A stretch of DNA of 37,482 bases from a bacterium TMED88 (lineage in GTDB: Bacteria; Myxococcota_A; UBA9160; UBA4427). Positions 1-9,700 of the stretch are shown here, piece by piece. Position 1 is the stretch's first letter; each line of letters begins with the position of its first letter. The position numbers and the translations under genes are program-made. The stretch is from NCBI GenBank assembly GCA_002171515.1, contig NHEP01000083.1, forward strand, positions 1 to 37,482, read 5' to 3'. The notes beneath the pieces were generated by a model. The model did no database searches. It saw only the letters and a program-made list of their open reading frames with translations, and was not told the origin of the DNA.

Positions 1-365
1 CAGACCCTCTCGCCGTCGCCTGGCATGGCCACTATTACAAATATTTTGAGCTGGCTCGAACCCAACTGCTTCGAGGCTTAAGGCTTGATGGGCAAGACTT
101 GCTTAATCTCAATTATCGGTTTTTAGTCAGCGAGAGCCAGTGTCGACACATTCAGGCGCTATCGTATGCTGAAGTTTTCGAGGTGTCCGCGTGGGTTCGA
201 GAATACACTCATCGGATCTTCATCGAATATGAAATCCGCAGCCTCACGCACGACAGGCGTTGCGCAACAGGGTTCACAAAACTCATCACGATCAACGCCG
301 CCAACGAGCTTTTAATCCGGACGCCTCAGATTATCCAAGACCGGATCACAGAGGGCTCGTCTTGA
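1..365 (+). CDS. acyl-CoA thioesterase, hotdog fold (5' end missing)
   Basis: The reading frame is open from base 3 to the TGA ending at 365, so the gene begins before the window. About 120 residues are visible. They start at the family's catalytic region, with Asp followed by Trp-His-Gly-His-Tyr-Tyr-Lys-Tyr-Phe-Glu and then Ala-Arg, as in YbgC/4-hydroxybenzoyl-CoA thioesterases, where this Asp is catalytic. Only a few N-terminal residues seem to be missing, because these proteins are about 130-150 residues long. Such enzymes hydrolyse acyl-CoA or acyl-ACP thioesters in the cytoplasm. It converges on the fatty-acid hydroxylase gene with only 37 bases between the two ends, and no convincing terminator is visible there. 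The fold assignment is fairly safe; the substrate is unknown. Confidence 0.75.
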   Translation, partial: DPLAVAWHGHYYKYFELARTQLLRGLRLDGQDLLNLNYRFLVSESQCRHIQALSYAEVFEVSAWVREYTHRIFIEYEIRSLTHDRRCATGFTKLITINAANELLIRTPQIIQDRITEGSS

Positions 366-402
366 TCAGATCAAGCATGTCGCAGAGATGTTGCCGGGCG
401 CC

Positions 403-1326
403 TCAATCCTCGAGCGAGCGCGGCGGCGAGGAGCTCGCTTCGGCCAGTACCCGCTTCCAACGAAATGGAGCCAGCATCAGCTCCGAATAACGTTTTGGGA
501 AATCGGGGAGGCTTTCAATTCCGATCCCAACGGGGGGCTCGCGATCCTTGGGCATCCATCGCGTCCCAAAAACAATATCCCAGAAGATCAGGTTGCCACC
601 GTAGTTGTGGTTCGCCTCAGCCAAGATCGGCGAATGATGCCAGCGATGAAGCTCCGCCATACTGAATATCCAGTTCAGCGGGCCGATTCGACATGGAATG
701 TTTGCATGCTGACAGGATCCATGAACCGCTGCAAAAATGAGAACGAGGGCCATCACGTCACCGCCGGCGCCGAGCAGGACGAGCGGGATCAACTTGGATG
801 GACCAATGAGGAGAACATCCACCGGGTGAAAACGCACCGCATTCAGCCAGTAGAGCCGCGTCGAACTATGATGCGGCGCATGAAATCTCCAAAGCCACGG
901 CACTTCGTGCATCGAACGATGGACGCTGTACTCGACTAATTCACCGAGAAGAAGTGCCGGCACAAGCTGCACGATCAACGGCCAGCCATCGGGCCATAGT
1001 CCGATTCCAATCCAGGCCGAAAGCCATGCCGCAACCCCCGCTGCACCAGCCAGAATCAAAGGCTGAAATCCAAAGTTGATGACGGCGTTGGTCGCCCCCA
1101 GAGCGGCATCAGTTCCTACATCGCCGTGGGACCCCAACCACTCCCGATGGAGGGGGAACAGCTGTTCGAGCAAGGCGAGATAGAAGTACGAAGCAAAGAT
1201 TACGCTTGCCGTCACCACTTCCGCCGAAACCCCGCGGTCCATCAGCAGGATGGATCCCGTGACTGCGGCGGTGATGAGAACGGGGAAAAAGAGGTGGGAA
1301 ACGAGCTTTTTGGTTTTCTCGTACAC
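403..1326 (-). CDS. fatty acid hydroxylase / sterol desaturase family membrane protein
   Basis: The 307-residue protein has several hydrophobic segments and the histidine clusters of the fatty-acid hydroxylase superfamily: HRSMH at residues 136-140, HAPHH at 149-153 and HRWHH at 227-231, with an NHNYGG segment near 239. In this family the histidines bind a diiron centre in a membrane enzyme that hydroxylates or desaturates lipid chains or sterols. Length is normal and all three His boxes are intact, so the enzyme should be active. The gene starts 35 bases after the end of a P450 gene on the same strand and is probably the last gene of the oxidative set. The substrate cannot be read from the sequence. 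Confidence 0.85.
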   Translation of the reverse strand: MYEKTKKLVSHLFFPVLITAAVTGSILLMDRGVSAEVVTASVIFASYFYLALLEQLFPLHREWLGSHGDVGTDAALGATNAVINFGFQPLILAGAAGVAAWLSAWIGIGLWPDGWPLIVQLVPALLLGELVEYSVHRSMHEVPWLWRFHAPHHSSTRLYWLNAVRFHPVDVLLIGPSKLIPLVLLGAGGDVMALVLIFAAVHGSCQHANIPCRIGPLNWIFSMAELHRWHHSPILAEANHNYGGNLIFWDIVFGTRWMPKDREPPVGIGIESLPDFPKRYSELMLAPFRWKRVLAEASSSPPRSLED

Positions 1327-1361
1327 AGCGCAATCCTAGCCCGTTGACAGCCGGGTCAAAG

Positions 1362-2567
1362 CTAAGCCGCCCTCAGGCTGAGAGGCAAGGCTTCAAGTGT
1401 TCGGAGCGCAGTGTAAGCTGCAAACTGTGGCTCGGGACCTGAAAAGTGAATTTCAGAAAATCGGTTCAGGAGGACTTCGAAAGCGATACGCCCCTCCAAA
1501 CGCGCAAGGCTCGCGCCGATACAAAAATGCGCCCCCATGCCAAAAGAAAGAACTCTGATCCCCTGACGGTGCACGTCAAAATTCTGCGGTTCTTTGTGCA
1601 CCTGGGGGTCACGATTTGCAGCAGCGAGGTTCAGCAAAATCAGTTCACCCTCCTGCACTTCTTGCCCAGCAATCTCAATCGGCTGTTTAGGAACGCGGGC
1701 CACCCAAATTAAAGAAGGCTCGTAGCGGATGACCTCCTCTACGGCATTTTCAATCAGAGACGAATCGCTTCTCAGATCAGCCATTTGGTCAGGATGTCGC
1801 ACGAGTGTAAAGAGGCCGTTCCCAATGAGATTGCGTGTTGTTTCGTGCCCGGCCACCAAGATTTGGATCACCATAGCGGGAAGCTCCTCTGCACTGAGGC
1901 GCTCGTCATGGTCATGAGACTCAACAAGGGCGGTCAAGAGATCGGACTTGGGTTGGCGCCGTCGATCCGAAACCAAAGCTTTTACATAAAGCCCCATGCT
2001 TTCAATCGCATCATCTGCAGCCTCTCGGGCACTGACTCTCGGAATGCCACTGGCTGCATTGATGGCCTCGGTCCAAGTCTGCATCTGACTATGATCAACT
2101 TCCGGAATACCGAGCATTGAACAAATGATTGTGAGGGGCAGCCGCTGCGCAAAAGATTCATAGAAATCGACTTCCGTGCTGTCAGCCATCTGGTCGGCCA
2201 ATGCATGGGCCACTTGATAGACTTCGGGCGCGATTTGGTTGACGCGGCGCGGAGTAAAAACACGCGAGACTAGGCCCCGCAGCCGAGTATGGTCAGGCGG
2301 ATCAAGGGCGACAACATTGTGGCGCATCCATTCGACAAACGGCCCCTGAGTCCACCCAATTTGCTCAAAAGCACGAGTGCCCATTGCACCAAGGGTCCCA
2401 TCGCACAGTGCCCTCTCCACATCCGCATGACGAAACAGCATCAACCCTCCGGTCGATGCAATACGACCCGCCGAAAATGGCTTATCAAACCAATCTGAGA
2501 GCAAACCGGCAGGCTCCCGCCAGATTTCCGGCCGGGCCAAATCAACTGTCGGCCACTCGGTCTCCAT
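1362..2567 (-). CDS. cytochrome P450 (second of tandem pair)
   Basis: This is a soluble bacterial class P450. It has the I-helix oxygen-activation motif AGHETT, the K-helix EEVIR (ExxR) and the haem-binding loop FGMGAHFCIG with the cysteine thiolate ligand, followed by the usual ALARLEGR-type helix. I chose the ATG at 2567 (protein starting METEW, 401 residues) because GAGG lies about 8 bases upstream and the length fits the family. A GTG at 2627 in the same frame would overlap the stop of the upstream P450 (TAGTG) and add 20 residues, so it remains possible. The tandem arrangement suggests co-transcription. It needs a ferredoxin and reductase, neither of which is in the window. Confidence 0.92.
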   Translation of the reverse strand: METEWPTVDLARPEIWREPAGLLSDWFDKPFSAGRIASTGGLMLFRHADVERALCDGTLGAMGTRAFEQIGWTQGPFVEWMRHNVVALDPPDHTRLRGLVSRVFTPRRVNQIAPEVYQVAHALADQMADSTEVDFYESFAQRLPLTIICSMLGIPEVDHSQMQTWTEAINAASGIPRVSAREAADDAIESMGLYVKALVSDRRRQPKSDLLTALVESHDHDERLSAEELPAMVIQILVAGHETTRNLIGNGLFTLVRHPDQMADLRSDSSLIENAVEEVIRYEPSLIWVARVPKQPIEIAGQEVQEGELILLNLAAANRDPQVHKEPQNFDVHRQGIRVLSFGMGAHFCIGASLARLEGRIAFEVLLNRFSEIHFSGPEPQFAAYTALRTLEALPLSLRAA

Positions 2568-2626
2568 CCACTTGACCTCGACATGAGCGCCCTTTGGCCC
2601 GACGAAACGGGCCCAGGCGCAGCCCA

Positions 2627-3799
2627 CTAGCCCGCAGGGCTGAGTTCAACTTCCACCGATGCAGGGGCACCAAAACCATCGAGCTCGGGCGTTTCAGGAT
2701 CACACAGCGAAATGGATTCCATGTGACGAAGCATGGACTCCACCGCCAAGCGCCCCTCCATCCGCGCCAGGGTCGCCCCCAAGCAGCTATGGATTCCAAG
2801 TCCAAAAGCTAAATGGGGATTCGGCTTGCGGTCAAAAATAAACCGATCCGCCGAATCAAAGACAGCCTCGTCACGATTCGCCGATCCAATCAGTGGCAGA
2901 ATTAAATCACCCTCGCGAATCGCCTCCCCGCCAATCTGAAGATCTCGTCTCGCTTTTCGGAGAGTCGCTCGAAACGGCGAGTGATAGCGAAGGGTCTCCT
3001 CGATGAAGCCCGGGATCAGCTCTGGGGAAAGCTTCAGCCGATTGAACAAGTCGGGCTGTTCATGGAAAACCCGAACGGTCCCAACGATCAAGCTGGTCGT
3101 CGTTTCGTTACCCGCGATGAGCAACAGGAAGCAGAACATCAAAAGCTCGCCATCTGTCAGGCGCCCCTCCTCGGTTTCGACGTACACCAAATCAGAAAGC
3201 AGATGAATGCCCGGCCTCTCTCTCAGGCGCCCAATGCGTTCAAGGAAATAGGCTGACATCTCCCCACCGGCTTGCACCGCCGCCTCACTAGGCGTTCCAA
3301 TCAAAATTTCACCGATATTGGTAAAAATCGTATCCGACCAATGTTTGAACTGGACAAAATCTCCGTCTTCAACGCCCAGCATGGTGGCAACGACGCCAAC
3401 CGGCAGAGGCGCGGCAAATTCGGTGATGAGATCACCACGACTTTTGCTGGCCAGGCCTTGCATGAGCCTCTCGCAGCGCGCCTCGATCTGTTTCTCCTGG
3501 GCGGCCACCTGGCGAGGCGTAAAGGCCCGGCTGACCAGCGCCCGAAGCCGGTCATGCGCGGGCGGATCCGTAAAGAGCATCGTCGGCGTTCTACCTTCAT
3601 CTTCCTGCATCCGCTGCGATACTTCGGAAGAAAAGTCAGTGTGGGTCTTCAAAACGTGACGAACGTCTTCATATCGAGCCACGCGCCAAGGTTCGCCTTC
3701 GTTTCTCGAAACCGGGTTCTGGGCTCGCAGCTCTGCGTATTCTGCGTACAGCTCGGCTCCCGTCGGAGGCGCCTCGATTGATGCTTCTTCTTCATCCAC
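2627..3799 (-). CDS. cytochrome P450 (first of tandem pair)
   Basis: A 390-residue soluble P450 with I-helix AGNETT, K-helix EETLR and haem loop FGLGIHSCLG. All catalytic signatures are present. The start is a GTG at 3799; no in-frame ATG lies nearby, and the purine-rich GGAGAAAGGA stretch upstream is farther away than ideal, so the start is uncertain by a few codons. It is clearly different in sequence from the next P450, so the two are not a recent duplication. Position downstream of a TetR gene and beside a second P450, a diiron protein and a fatty-acid hydroxylase points to oxidation of a hydrophobic substrate. Catabolism is as likely as tailoring of the neighbouring NRPS-PKS product. Confidence 0.92.
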   Translation of the reverse strand: MDEEEASIEAPPTGAELYAEYAELRAQNPVSRNEGEPWRVARYEDVRHVLKTHTDFSSEVSQRMQEDEGRTPTMLFTDPPAHDRLRALVSRAFTPRQVAAQEKQIEARCERLMQGLASKSRGDLITEFAAPLPVGVVATMLGVEDGDFVQFKHWSDTIFTNIGEILIGTPSEAAVQAGGEMSAYFLERIGRLRERPGIHLLSDLVYVETEEGRLTDGELLMFCFLLLIAGNETTTSLIVGTVRVFHEQPDLFNRLKLSPELIPGFIEETLRYHSPFRATLRKARRDLQIGGEAIREGDLILPLIGSANRDEAVFDSADRFIFDRKPNPHLAFGLGIHSCLGATLARMEGRLAVESMLRHMESISLCDPETPELDGFGAPASVEVELSPAG

Positions 3800-3870
3800 A
3801 GCGGTTCATGTCCTTTCTCCATCCTGCCGCCCATGAATCTAGGGAAGGGCGGCACAGGACGGAAGCGGGC

Positions 3871-4530
3871 TCAACGGGGCTCGATCCCTTCCAAGACGAT
3901 GGCCCGAGCGGTGCGAATGGCCGCCTCTCGATGAGGAACCGGGTCACCGCCCCCTGAGCAGAGCCAGAGCTCGACATGACCAAAGGTGGCCGTCACAACG
4001 CAGAGCGCACGCGCCGTTAAATCCTCGTAATCTGGTCCCAGCGAAATCGTATCGCCAAAACGAGCGATGGACTCAATCAGGGTAGCGACTTCGCTGCTCA
4101 GCTCTGCTGCAATCGCTGGGTCTCGTTGACCCATCCCGCTGAGCTCTCGCTCCGCAGACAGCAGCATCTTGTTTTCGGATCGAAAAAGATCCGTCATCGC
4201 GACGCGAATGGATTCCTCGATCCCCCCTTGTCGCGGTTCGTAACGGGAAAAGGCCGACTCAAGGGTCGCCCGCAAAAAGTTGGCACCCTCCGAGATCAAT
4301 GCGACCAGCAACCCCTCCCGGGTACCAAAGTGATAAAGAATCGTTCCCTTGCTGCAATCAGCAACGCGGGCCACGGCCGCCAGACTAAATCCGCCCATTC
4401 CCTTCGTCCCAAGAATTTCGCGGGCGGCTTCTAAAATTGCTTCGCGAGAAGCCGCACCTTTTACGTTGGGCTGACCAGCCGGAACATAGGCTCGTAGACT
4501 ATTTGCCCCTTGGGCCACTTCGTCGCTCAT
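3871..4530 (-). CDS. TetR family transcriptional regulator
   Basis: The 219-residue protein has a TetR-type helix-turn-helix near residues 40-75, with the typical Phe-Ser-Leu...Val-Ala...Cys-Ser-Lys-Gly-Thr-Ile-Leu-Tyr-His-Phe-Gly pattern followed by Glu-Gly-Leu-Leu. The C-terminal part is variable and should form the ligand pocket. Such proteins are usually repressors released by a small hydrophobic ligand. A candidate operator (4550-4559) sits about 20 bases upstream of the start, and a better palindrome precedes the diiron gene, suggesting autoregulation and control of the oxidative genes. The family call is strong; the ligand is unknown. Confidence 0.9.
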   Translation of the reverse strand: MSDEVAQGANSLRAYVPAGQPNVKGAASREAILEAAREILGTKGMGGFSLAAVARVADCSKGTILYHFGTREGLLVALISEGANFLRATLESAFSRYEPRQGGIEESIRVAMTDLFRSENKMLLSAERELSGMGQRDPAIAAELSSEVATLIESIARFGDTISLGPDYEDLTARALCVVTATFGHVELWLCSGGGDPVPHREAAIRTARAIVLEGIEPR

Positions 4531-4549
4531 CGAAGAAGTCTATCCCCCT

Positions 4550-4559
4550 ACCGATTGGT
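4550..4559. promoter_or_regulatory. candidate TetR operator upstream of tetR
   Basis: ACCGATTGGT differs at one base from the core ACCGATCGGT of the perfect palindrome at 5789-5802. It lies 20 bases upstream of the TetR start codon. The ACCGNNCGGT type is common among TetR-family operators. Binding is inferred. Confidence 0.4.
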
Positions 4560-4603
4560 CTGATTGGGGCGAGACCTCCGCCCCCATGTTACGAACGGCT
4601 CCC

Positions 4604-5773
4604 TCAACTCGCCGCTGCGGGAGACTGGTTAAGTTCGAAGACCTCAGCTTCGATCGCCCGCTCGGCCCGACCCCGAGTGGTCTCGGCTAAATGGTATTTT
4701 TTAAAAGTGTGGTCCCGACGTGTTCGAGAAGCCCTCTGATTGAACAGCCTATTGACCATGGGCAGGAGCTTTTCCTGCGGTATCAACAATTCGAAGCCGA
4801 CGCGGTCCGAGAGATGGCCGACCTTTCTGAGCATCGAGCCCGCAAAGTCGTAGACATCGAGCCCCAGCACCGCGAAGTCTTTTTCGAAGTACGTCATCAA
4901 GGGCAAAGTCGGTGCCAGAAGAAGGCTCCTTCGGAGCCTTCGCAAAAATCCGGTCTTTTGACGATTGGTGAGGGGTTTCTCGCTGAAGTAATTGCTGGGC
5001 AAGGCCGTGTGGCGGGACTCATCCAGATGAAACAAGCGCAAGACCTCAAGTCCCGGAAGCGTTCCCAAGAGACCGAATAGGTTGAGCGCAAATCCTTCGA
5101 TCAAAACATTCATCCCGAAAAATTTCTCGAGCCCCTTGGACTTCAGTGTCCTCTCCATGACGATATATTCCCAGACAGACATTCTCGGGACTGGACAATC
5201 GAAGGCGTGAATCAGCTCACGAAGCACGACGAAGTGCTTCGCCTCTTCCATGACTTGCATGGTAAGGGCCGCACGCGCTCCGGTCCCCTTCACCCCATGA
5301 CTAAGCAACTCGGTGGACACCATCCACGCGTACGCCTCGCCGTGCCCAATCGTGGACAGGATGTTGACCAAGGCCTGCTTTTGCTCAGGGGTGTACTCGC
5401 GATCGAGGAACGCGCGGAACTCGTCACTCCTAATCTTCTGCAGATGACTGCGTTCGGCACCGTCGAGTGAACCTTGCGCCAATTCCAAGAGGACTTTTTC
5501 GTTCTTCGTACAGTCTCGAAAACTCGACCACGGAATCTGCTCTTCTGCTTTCCAGAGCAACCGGAGACTCTTGTCGTAATGCTTCTTGCGGAGTGCTTCA
5601 CCGGCGCCGCCGACAAACTCGAAACGCTGGTCGTCGTAATCTCCACGGCGGCCCCCGAGCCGCCAACGACCGAGCCGATCGTCGAGTCCGCGCACCCAGC
5701 GGTTGACCTTGCGCTCTCGGGCAACGATGGCCGCTGTCTGCTCAGGAATGAGTTCGATGGGTGAGAGATCCAC
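4604..5773 (-). CDS. ferritin-like diiron protein, probable oxygenase
   Basis: The protein (389 residues from the chosen start) shows ferritin-like metal-ligand motifs in order: HGEAY, EEAKH (ExxH), an EGFALNLFG helix and DESRH (ExxH-like). The arrangement resembles AurF-type diiron N-oxygenases and related ferritin-like oxygenases. I chose the GTG at 5773 because AAGGAG lies 6 bases upstream. A TTG ten codons earlier (5803) would place the start inside the palindrome at 5789-5802, which is better read as an operator in the untranslated leader. Presumed reaction: O2-dependent hydroxylation, desaturation or amine oxidation. An N-oxygenase acting on the diamine predicted for the neighbouring assembly line is conceivable, but it is equally at home with the P450 genes downstream. 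Confidence 0.7.
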   Translation of the reverse strand: MDLSPIELIPEQTAAIVARERKVNRWVRGLDDRLGRWRLGGRRGDYDDQRFEFVGGAGEALRKKHYDKSLRLLWKAEEQIPWSSFRDCTKNEKVLLELAQGSLDGAERSHLQKIRSDEFRAFLDREYTPEQKQALVNILSTIGHGEAYAWMVSTELLSHGVKGTGARAALTMQVMEEAKHFVVLRELIHAFDCPVPRMSVWEYIVMERTLKSKGLEKFFGMNVLIEGFALNLFGLLGTLPGLEVLRLFHLDESRHTALPSNYFSEKPLTNRQKTGFLRRLRRSLLLAPTLPLMTYFEKDFAVLGLDVYDFAGSMLRKVGHLSDRVGFELLIPQEKLLPMVNRLFNQRASRTRRDHTFKKYHLAETTRGRAERAIEAEVFELNQSPAAAS

Positions 5774-5788
5774 GTCGCGCTCCTTTTC

Positions 5789-5802
5789 TGACCGATCGGT
5801 CA
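5789..5802. promoter_or_regulatory. perfect 14-bp palindrome, candidate TetR operator
   Basis: TGACCGATCGGTCA is a perfect palindrome immediately upstream of the Shine-Dalgarno sequence of the diiron gene. It resembles TetR-family operators and shares its core with 4550-4559 near the tetR gene. A repressor bound here would block transcription of the oxidative set. Confidence 0.55.
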
Positions 5803-5950
5803 AAGACAGAGATCAGTATGGTCGAGTTGACCGTGGAATGCCAGCGGTGATCAGCCAAAACCATCCCTCCCTCCCCCGTGGGGATTAGCGCGGGATTGCT
5901 CAACTTAGGCCCCGGTGGATCCGTAAAGAAGCGGGCAACGGGGGAATTCT

Positions 5951-6367
5951 ATGAATTGGCTGGGCGAGCACATCATCATGATCGCAACCGTTATGGCCGC
6001 GGCCTCCTCTTATGTGATCCACGGCCTCGACAGCCGCCGGGATCGGGCAAAGCTTGAGGAGCAGCGCGAGGCTGCTCGGTCCCTTCCGGAAGCGGCCAGG
6101 CGCCAGCATCAGCAAGAGCAAGCCTTGGAGATGTTGATTCATGGAACCCAGATGGAACGCCGTTTTGAAACCATCTACCAGGCCTTTCCCGAGTTGACGG
6201 CCCAAGAAGCCCGCCTGCTGCTCCGCGAGGTGGGCGGACAAACGCTGACTCGAAAAGATGGTTCCGAGTGGTGGCATCACCGATCGAGACGGCTCGAGAT
6301 CATCAATCGACATCGGGGGCGCAAAGGTCGGCCGCTCTATACACCTCCCGAGCCAAGGGCCCTTTAA
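5951..6367 (+). CDS. hypothetical membrane-anchored coiled-coil protein
   Basis: I do not recognise this 138-residue protein. It begins with one hydrophobic segment (about residues 6-24), followed by a strongly charged, Glu/Arg/Gln-rich stretch to about residue 75 that looks helical or coiled-coil, and a basic Arg-rich end. That suggests an inner-membrane protein with a cytoplasmic helical domain. A GGGGGA ribosome site lies 5 bases before the ATG. It is divergent from the diiron gene and stands about 350 bases before the assembly-line operon, on the same strand. It looks like a genuine gene from its start signal and coherent composition; no function can be assigned. Confidence 0.6.
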   Translation: MNWLGEHIIMIATVMAAASSYVIHGLDSRRDRAKLEEQREAARSLPEAARRQHQQEQALEMLIHGTQMERRFETIYQAFPELTAQEARLLLREVGGQTLTRKDGSEWWHHRSRRLEIINRHRGRKGRPLYTPPEPRAL

Positions 6368-6474
6368 ACGAGCGCAGGCCTGCCCGCCCCTCGCACCGCA
6401 CTAAAATCCCGACTCCCCCGCCGAACTTTGAGCCCGAGCAAGCCTTCCCTTCCCCCTTATCCCCTGCCCCCTGG

Positions 6475-6507
6475 GGTAACAAATTGTTCGGACTTGTTTC
6501 TGTTACC
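6475..6507. promoter_or_regulatory. inverted repeat GGTAACA-N19-TGTTACC before the NRPS-PKS operon
   Basis: Seven-base arms match perfectly across a 19-base AT-richer spacer, within the 355-base stretch (6368-6722) before the first assembly-line gene. The rest of that stretch is C-rich and holds no clear gene. The frame of the first NRPS gene is open back to 6510 but has no good start there. The repeat could be a regulator site for the operon. No confident -10/-35 pair was found. Confidence 0.3.
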
Positions 6508-6722
6508 TTTTGGAACTCGCCGGCCCCTTACTGTTGGGCCCGCTCACGCGACCCGGGGAGACCCCTGGGATCAGGACCGGGCCGGGATGCATTGGCATCC
6601 GTCTTCGTGAAAACATCGTTTCGGGGGGAGGCTTTTTCCCCGGCGATGCGAGGCAACCCGTGTCTGATGGCCGTGAAAAATTGCCCCCCCTGCCCCCGTC
6701 CGGAGAGCCCCAGGCTCGCCGA

Positions 6723-9700
6723 ATGACGGCCTCGGAAAAAAACGCGAGTCTGCAGGAGCCGCTCGCAAACTCGCTCACAGTGCCGGAGCAGTGGAACGGG
6801 CATGCCTCGGACTACCCACGGGATTCAGACGTCGCGACGCGCTTTGAAAACCAAGCTGACCAGCACCCCCAGGCCGCGGCACTGTGGGCAGAAACGCCAA
6901 TTCATTACGCGGATCTCGAAGCCTGGGCCAACCGAATCGCCAACTTACTGCTCAGCCAGGGCGTGGGAACCGGAGACTTCGTAGGCGTCTGCCTCGAACG
7001 GTCTCCGGAAATGATCGCTGGGATTCTCGGCATCCTGAAAACCGGAGCCGCTTACGTTCCTCTCGACCCGAGCTTTCCAGACACCCGCCTGATCCAAATC
7101 ATTAAACAGGCTCAGCTCCACACCGTCTTGACGAATGAAGCCGGGGCAGCGCGCTGCGAGACGCTCCGCGACTCCACTCAGTCCGAAACCGCTCTAGCCT
7201 TTCGGTCTTTGGATCGGGAATCGACTTGGCTTCGAGACGTGTCCTCGGGTCGACCCTTGGTCGACCGACGTGCAACCGATATCGCATACGTGATGTACAC
7301 CTCCGGCTCAACAGGCGAGCCGAAAGGCGCCTGCATCCCTCACCGCGCGATTCTTCGCCTCGTCGAAAGCACCGATTTCGCCCGATTCGGGAACGACGAA
7401 AGGGTTCTCGGTTTCGCCCCGATGGGTTTTGATGCCTCAACCTTCGAAATATGGGCAGCCCTGCTCCACGGCGCCGAACTCCACCTTTTCCCAAGCGGCA
7501 TGCAATCCCTCCAAGACCTCGCCTCATTTCTGGCCACGCAAAAGATCACGACAGCCTGGCTGACGGCCGCGCTCTTCCACGAGATGGCCGACTACTTCCC
7601 AGAGGCTCTCGCAGGAGTGCGACAGGTCCTCGCAGGAGGCGACGTGCTCTCGCCTGAACGAGTCTCTCGCGTCGTGGGCGCCATGCCCCCGGGCCATCGC
7701 CTCATCAATGGATACGGGCCCACGGAAAATACGACCTTTACCTGCTGCCATACCATCGAGCCGGGCGACGAAGTCAATCAACCGCTACCGATTGGGCGCC
7801 CGATTGCGAACACTTGGATTCGCGTGCTCAATGAAGATATGGAGCCGGTCGCTGTGGGCGAAGCAGGCGAGCTGTATGCCGGCGGCGACGGCCTCGCGGT
7901 GGGCTACCTCAAACAGCCTAATCGAACCGCCGAGTCATTTATCAGCGACCCATTCAAAGAGGACGGGCCAGAAAATCGACTCTACCGGACAGGTGACCTC
8001 GTCCGTTGGCGACCAGACGGCCTTCTCGAATTCATCGGCCGGGTGGACGGTCAAATTAAAATTCGAGGCTACCGCGTTGAGATTGGCGAGATTGAGTCGA
8101 CCCTCGCGTCTCACCCGGCGGTCCGGGATGTGGCGGTCATCGCACCTCTTCGAAACGGAACGCGCCAACTCATCGCGTATCTCACAGGCCCGTTGGAGGG
8201 CGAGGCGCCCACCGAAGAAACATTGCGCGATTTCGTCAAGGCGCGATTACCTCACTTTATGCTCCCCGCAGAATGGGTTGTGCTGGACCGAATGCCGATG
8301 ACGGTCAACGGCAAAATTGATCGAGGTGCACTCCCGGATCAGCCTGGCAAAGCTTCTGCCATTCAAGGCACGCCGGGGCACTCGATGGAATCCCAAGTGG
8401 CCGCATTGTGGGGGGAGATTCTCGACCGAGACCCACTCTCGGCCACAGACTCGTTTTTCGATCTCGGCGCGAACTCCCTGCTTGCGCTGCGGTTCGTTGA
8501 AGAAATGAAACGAAGATACGACCTCGAAATCCCCCCCATTCGAGTCTTCCAGCACCCAACGGCCTCCGAGTTAGCGGAATGGATCGAACACGGGCGGCGC
8601 CCGGGCCGGCGCCGACGCGCACGCTTTCAAGTCGACGGTGGCCTTGAGCGAATCGCCATCGTGGGCATGGCCGGGCGTTTCCCGGGCGCGCCCGACGTCT
8701 CCTCTTTTTGGCGCAATCTCTGCGATGGCCAAGAATCCATTTCATTTTTTTCTGGAGACGAACTCGACCCCGGCAACGACTCGACCGAAATCGCGGATGA
8801 CCACTACGTGGCGGCAAGGGGAGTCCTGGCCGATGGGGATTGCTTCGACGCGGAATTATTTGGCATCAGCCCACGACTTGCCCAAGTCATGGATCCGCAG
8901 CAGCGCATCTTTCTCGAGGTTGCATGGTCTGCACTGGAAGACGCCTGCATCGATCCTTCTCGAAGCGAAGACTTGATCGGCATTTTCGGCGGAGTCGTTC
9001 ACAACACCTACCAACCTAATTTTCTTTGGAAAAGGCCCGAGCTCTCCGAAGCGGTGGGTGTCCTGCAAGCACGCCTCGTCAACGACAAAGACTATGCGCC
9101 GATTAGCGTGGCCCACAAGCTGGACCTCAAGGGACCCGCCGTTAACGTCCAAAGCGCTTGCTCGACCTCCCTGGTTGCGATCGCCCAAGCTTTCCATGCA
9201 CTGCGGGCCGGGCAGTGCGATGTCGCAATTGCCGGCGGTGTGGCCATCACGGCTCCGATCCGAAGCGGACACCTTCATATCGAGGGCGGCATGCAGAGTG
9301 CCGACGGACACACGCGACCGTTCGATGCTGACGCCACGGGGACCGTCTTCAGTGACGGCGCCGGAATGATCGTCCTCAAAAGACTGACCGATGCAGTGGT
9401 GAATGGCGACACCATTCACGCGGTTATTCGAAGTGCAGCAGTAAACAACGATGGGGCTTCGAAGGCAAGCTTCACGGCACCTAGCATTGAAGGTCAGGCG
9501 AGTGTCATCTCCATGGCTCTTGAGGAAGCCGGCCTGACTGCCGAGGACATTTCCTATGTCGAGGCACACGGCACAGGCACACCGCTGGGCGACCCGATCG
9601 AAGTCGCGGGGCTAACTCAAGCTTTTCGAGAAACGAGCGATCGAAACCAATATTGCGCGTTGGGCTCTGTCAAGAGCAACGTCGGGCACCTCACCGCTGC

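Noticed and set aside
388..939. 183-codon plus-strand open frame
   Set aside because: Antisense to the membrane hydroxylase with its intact histidine boxes.
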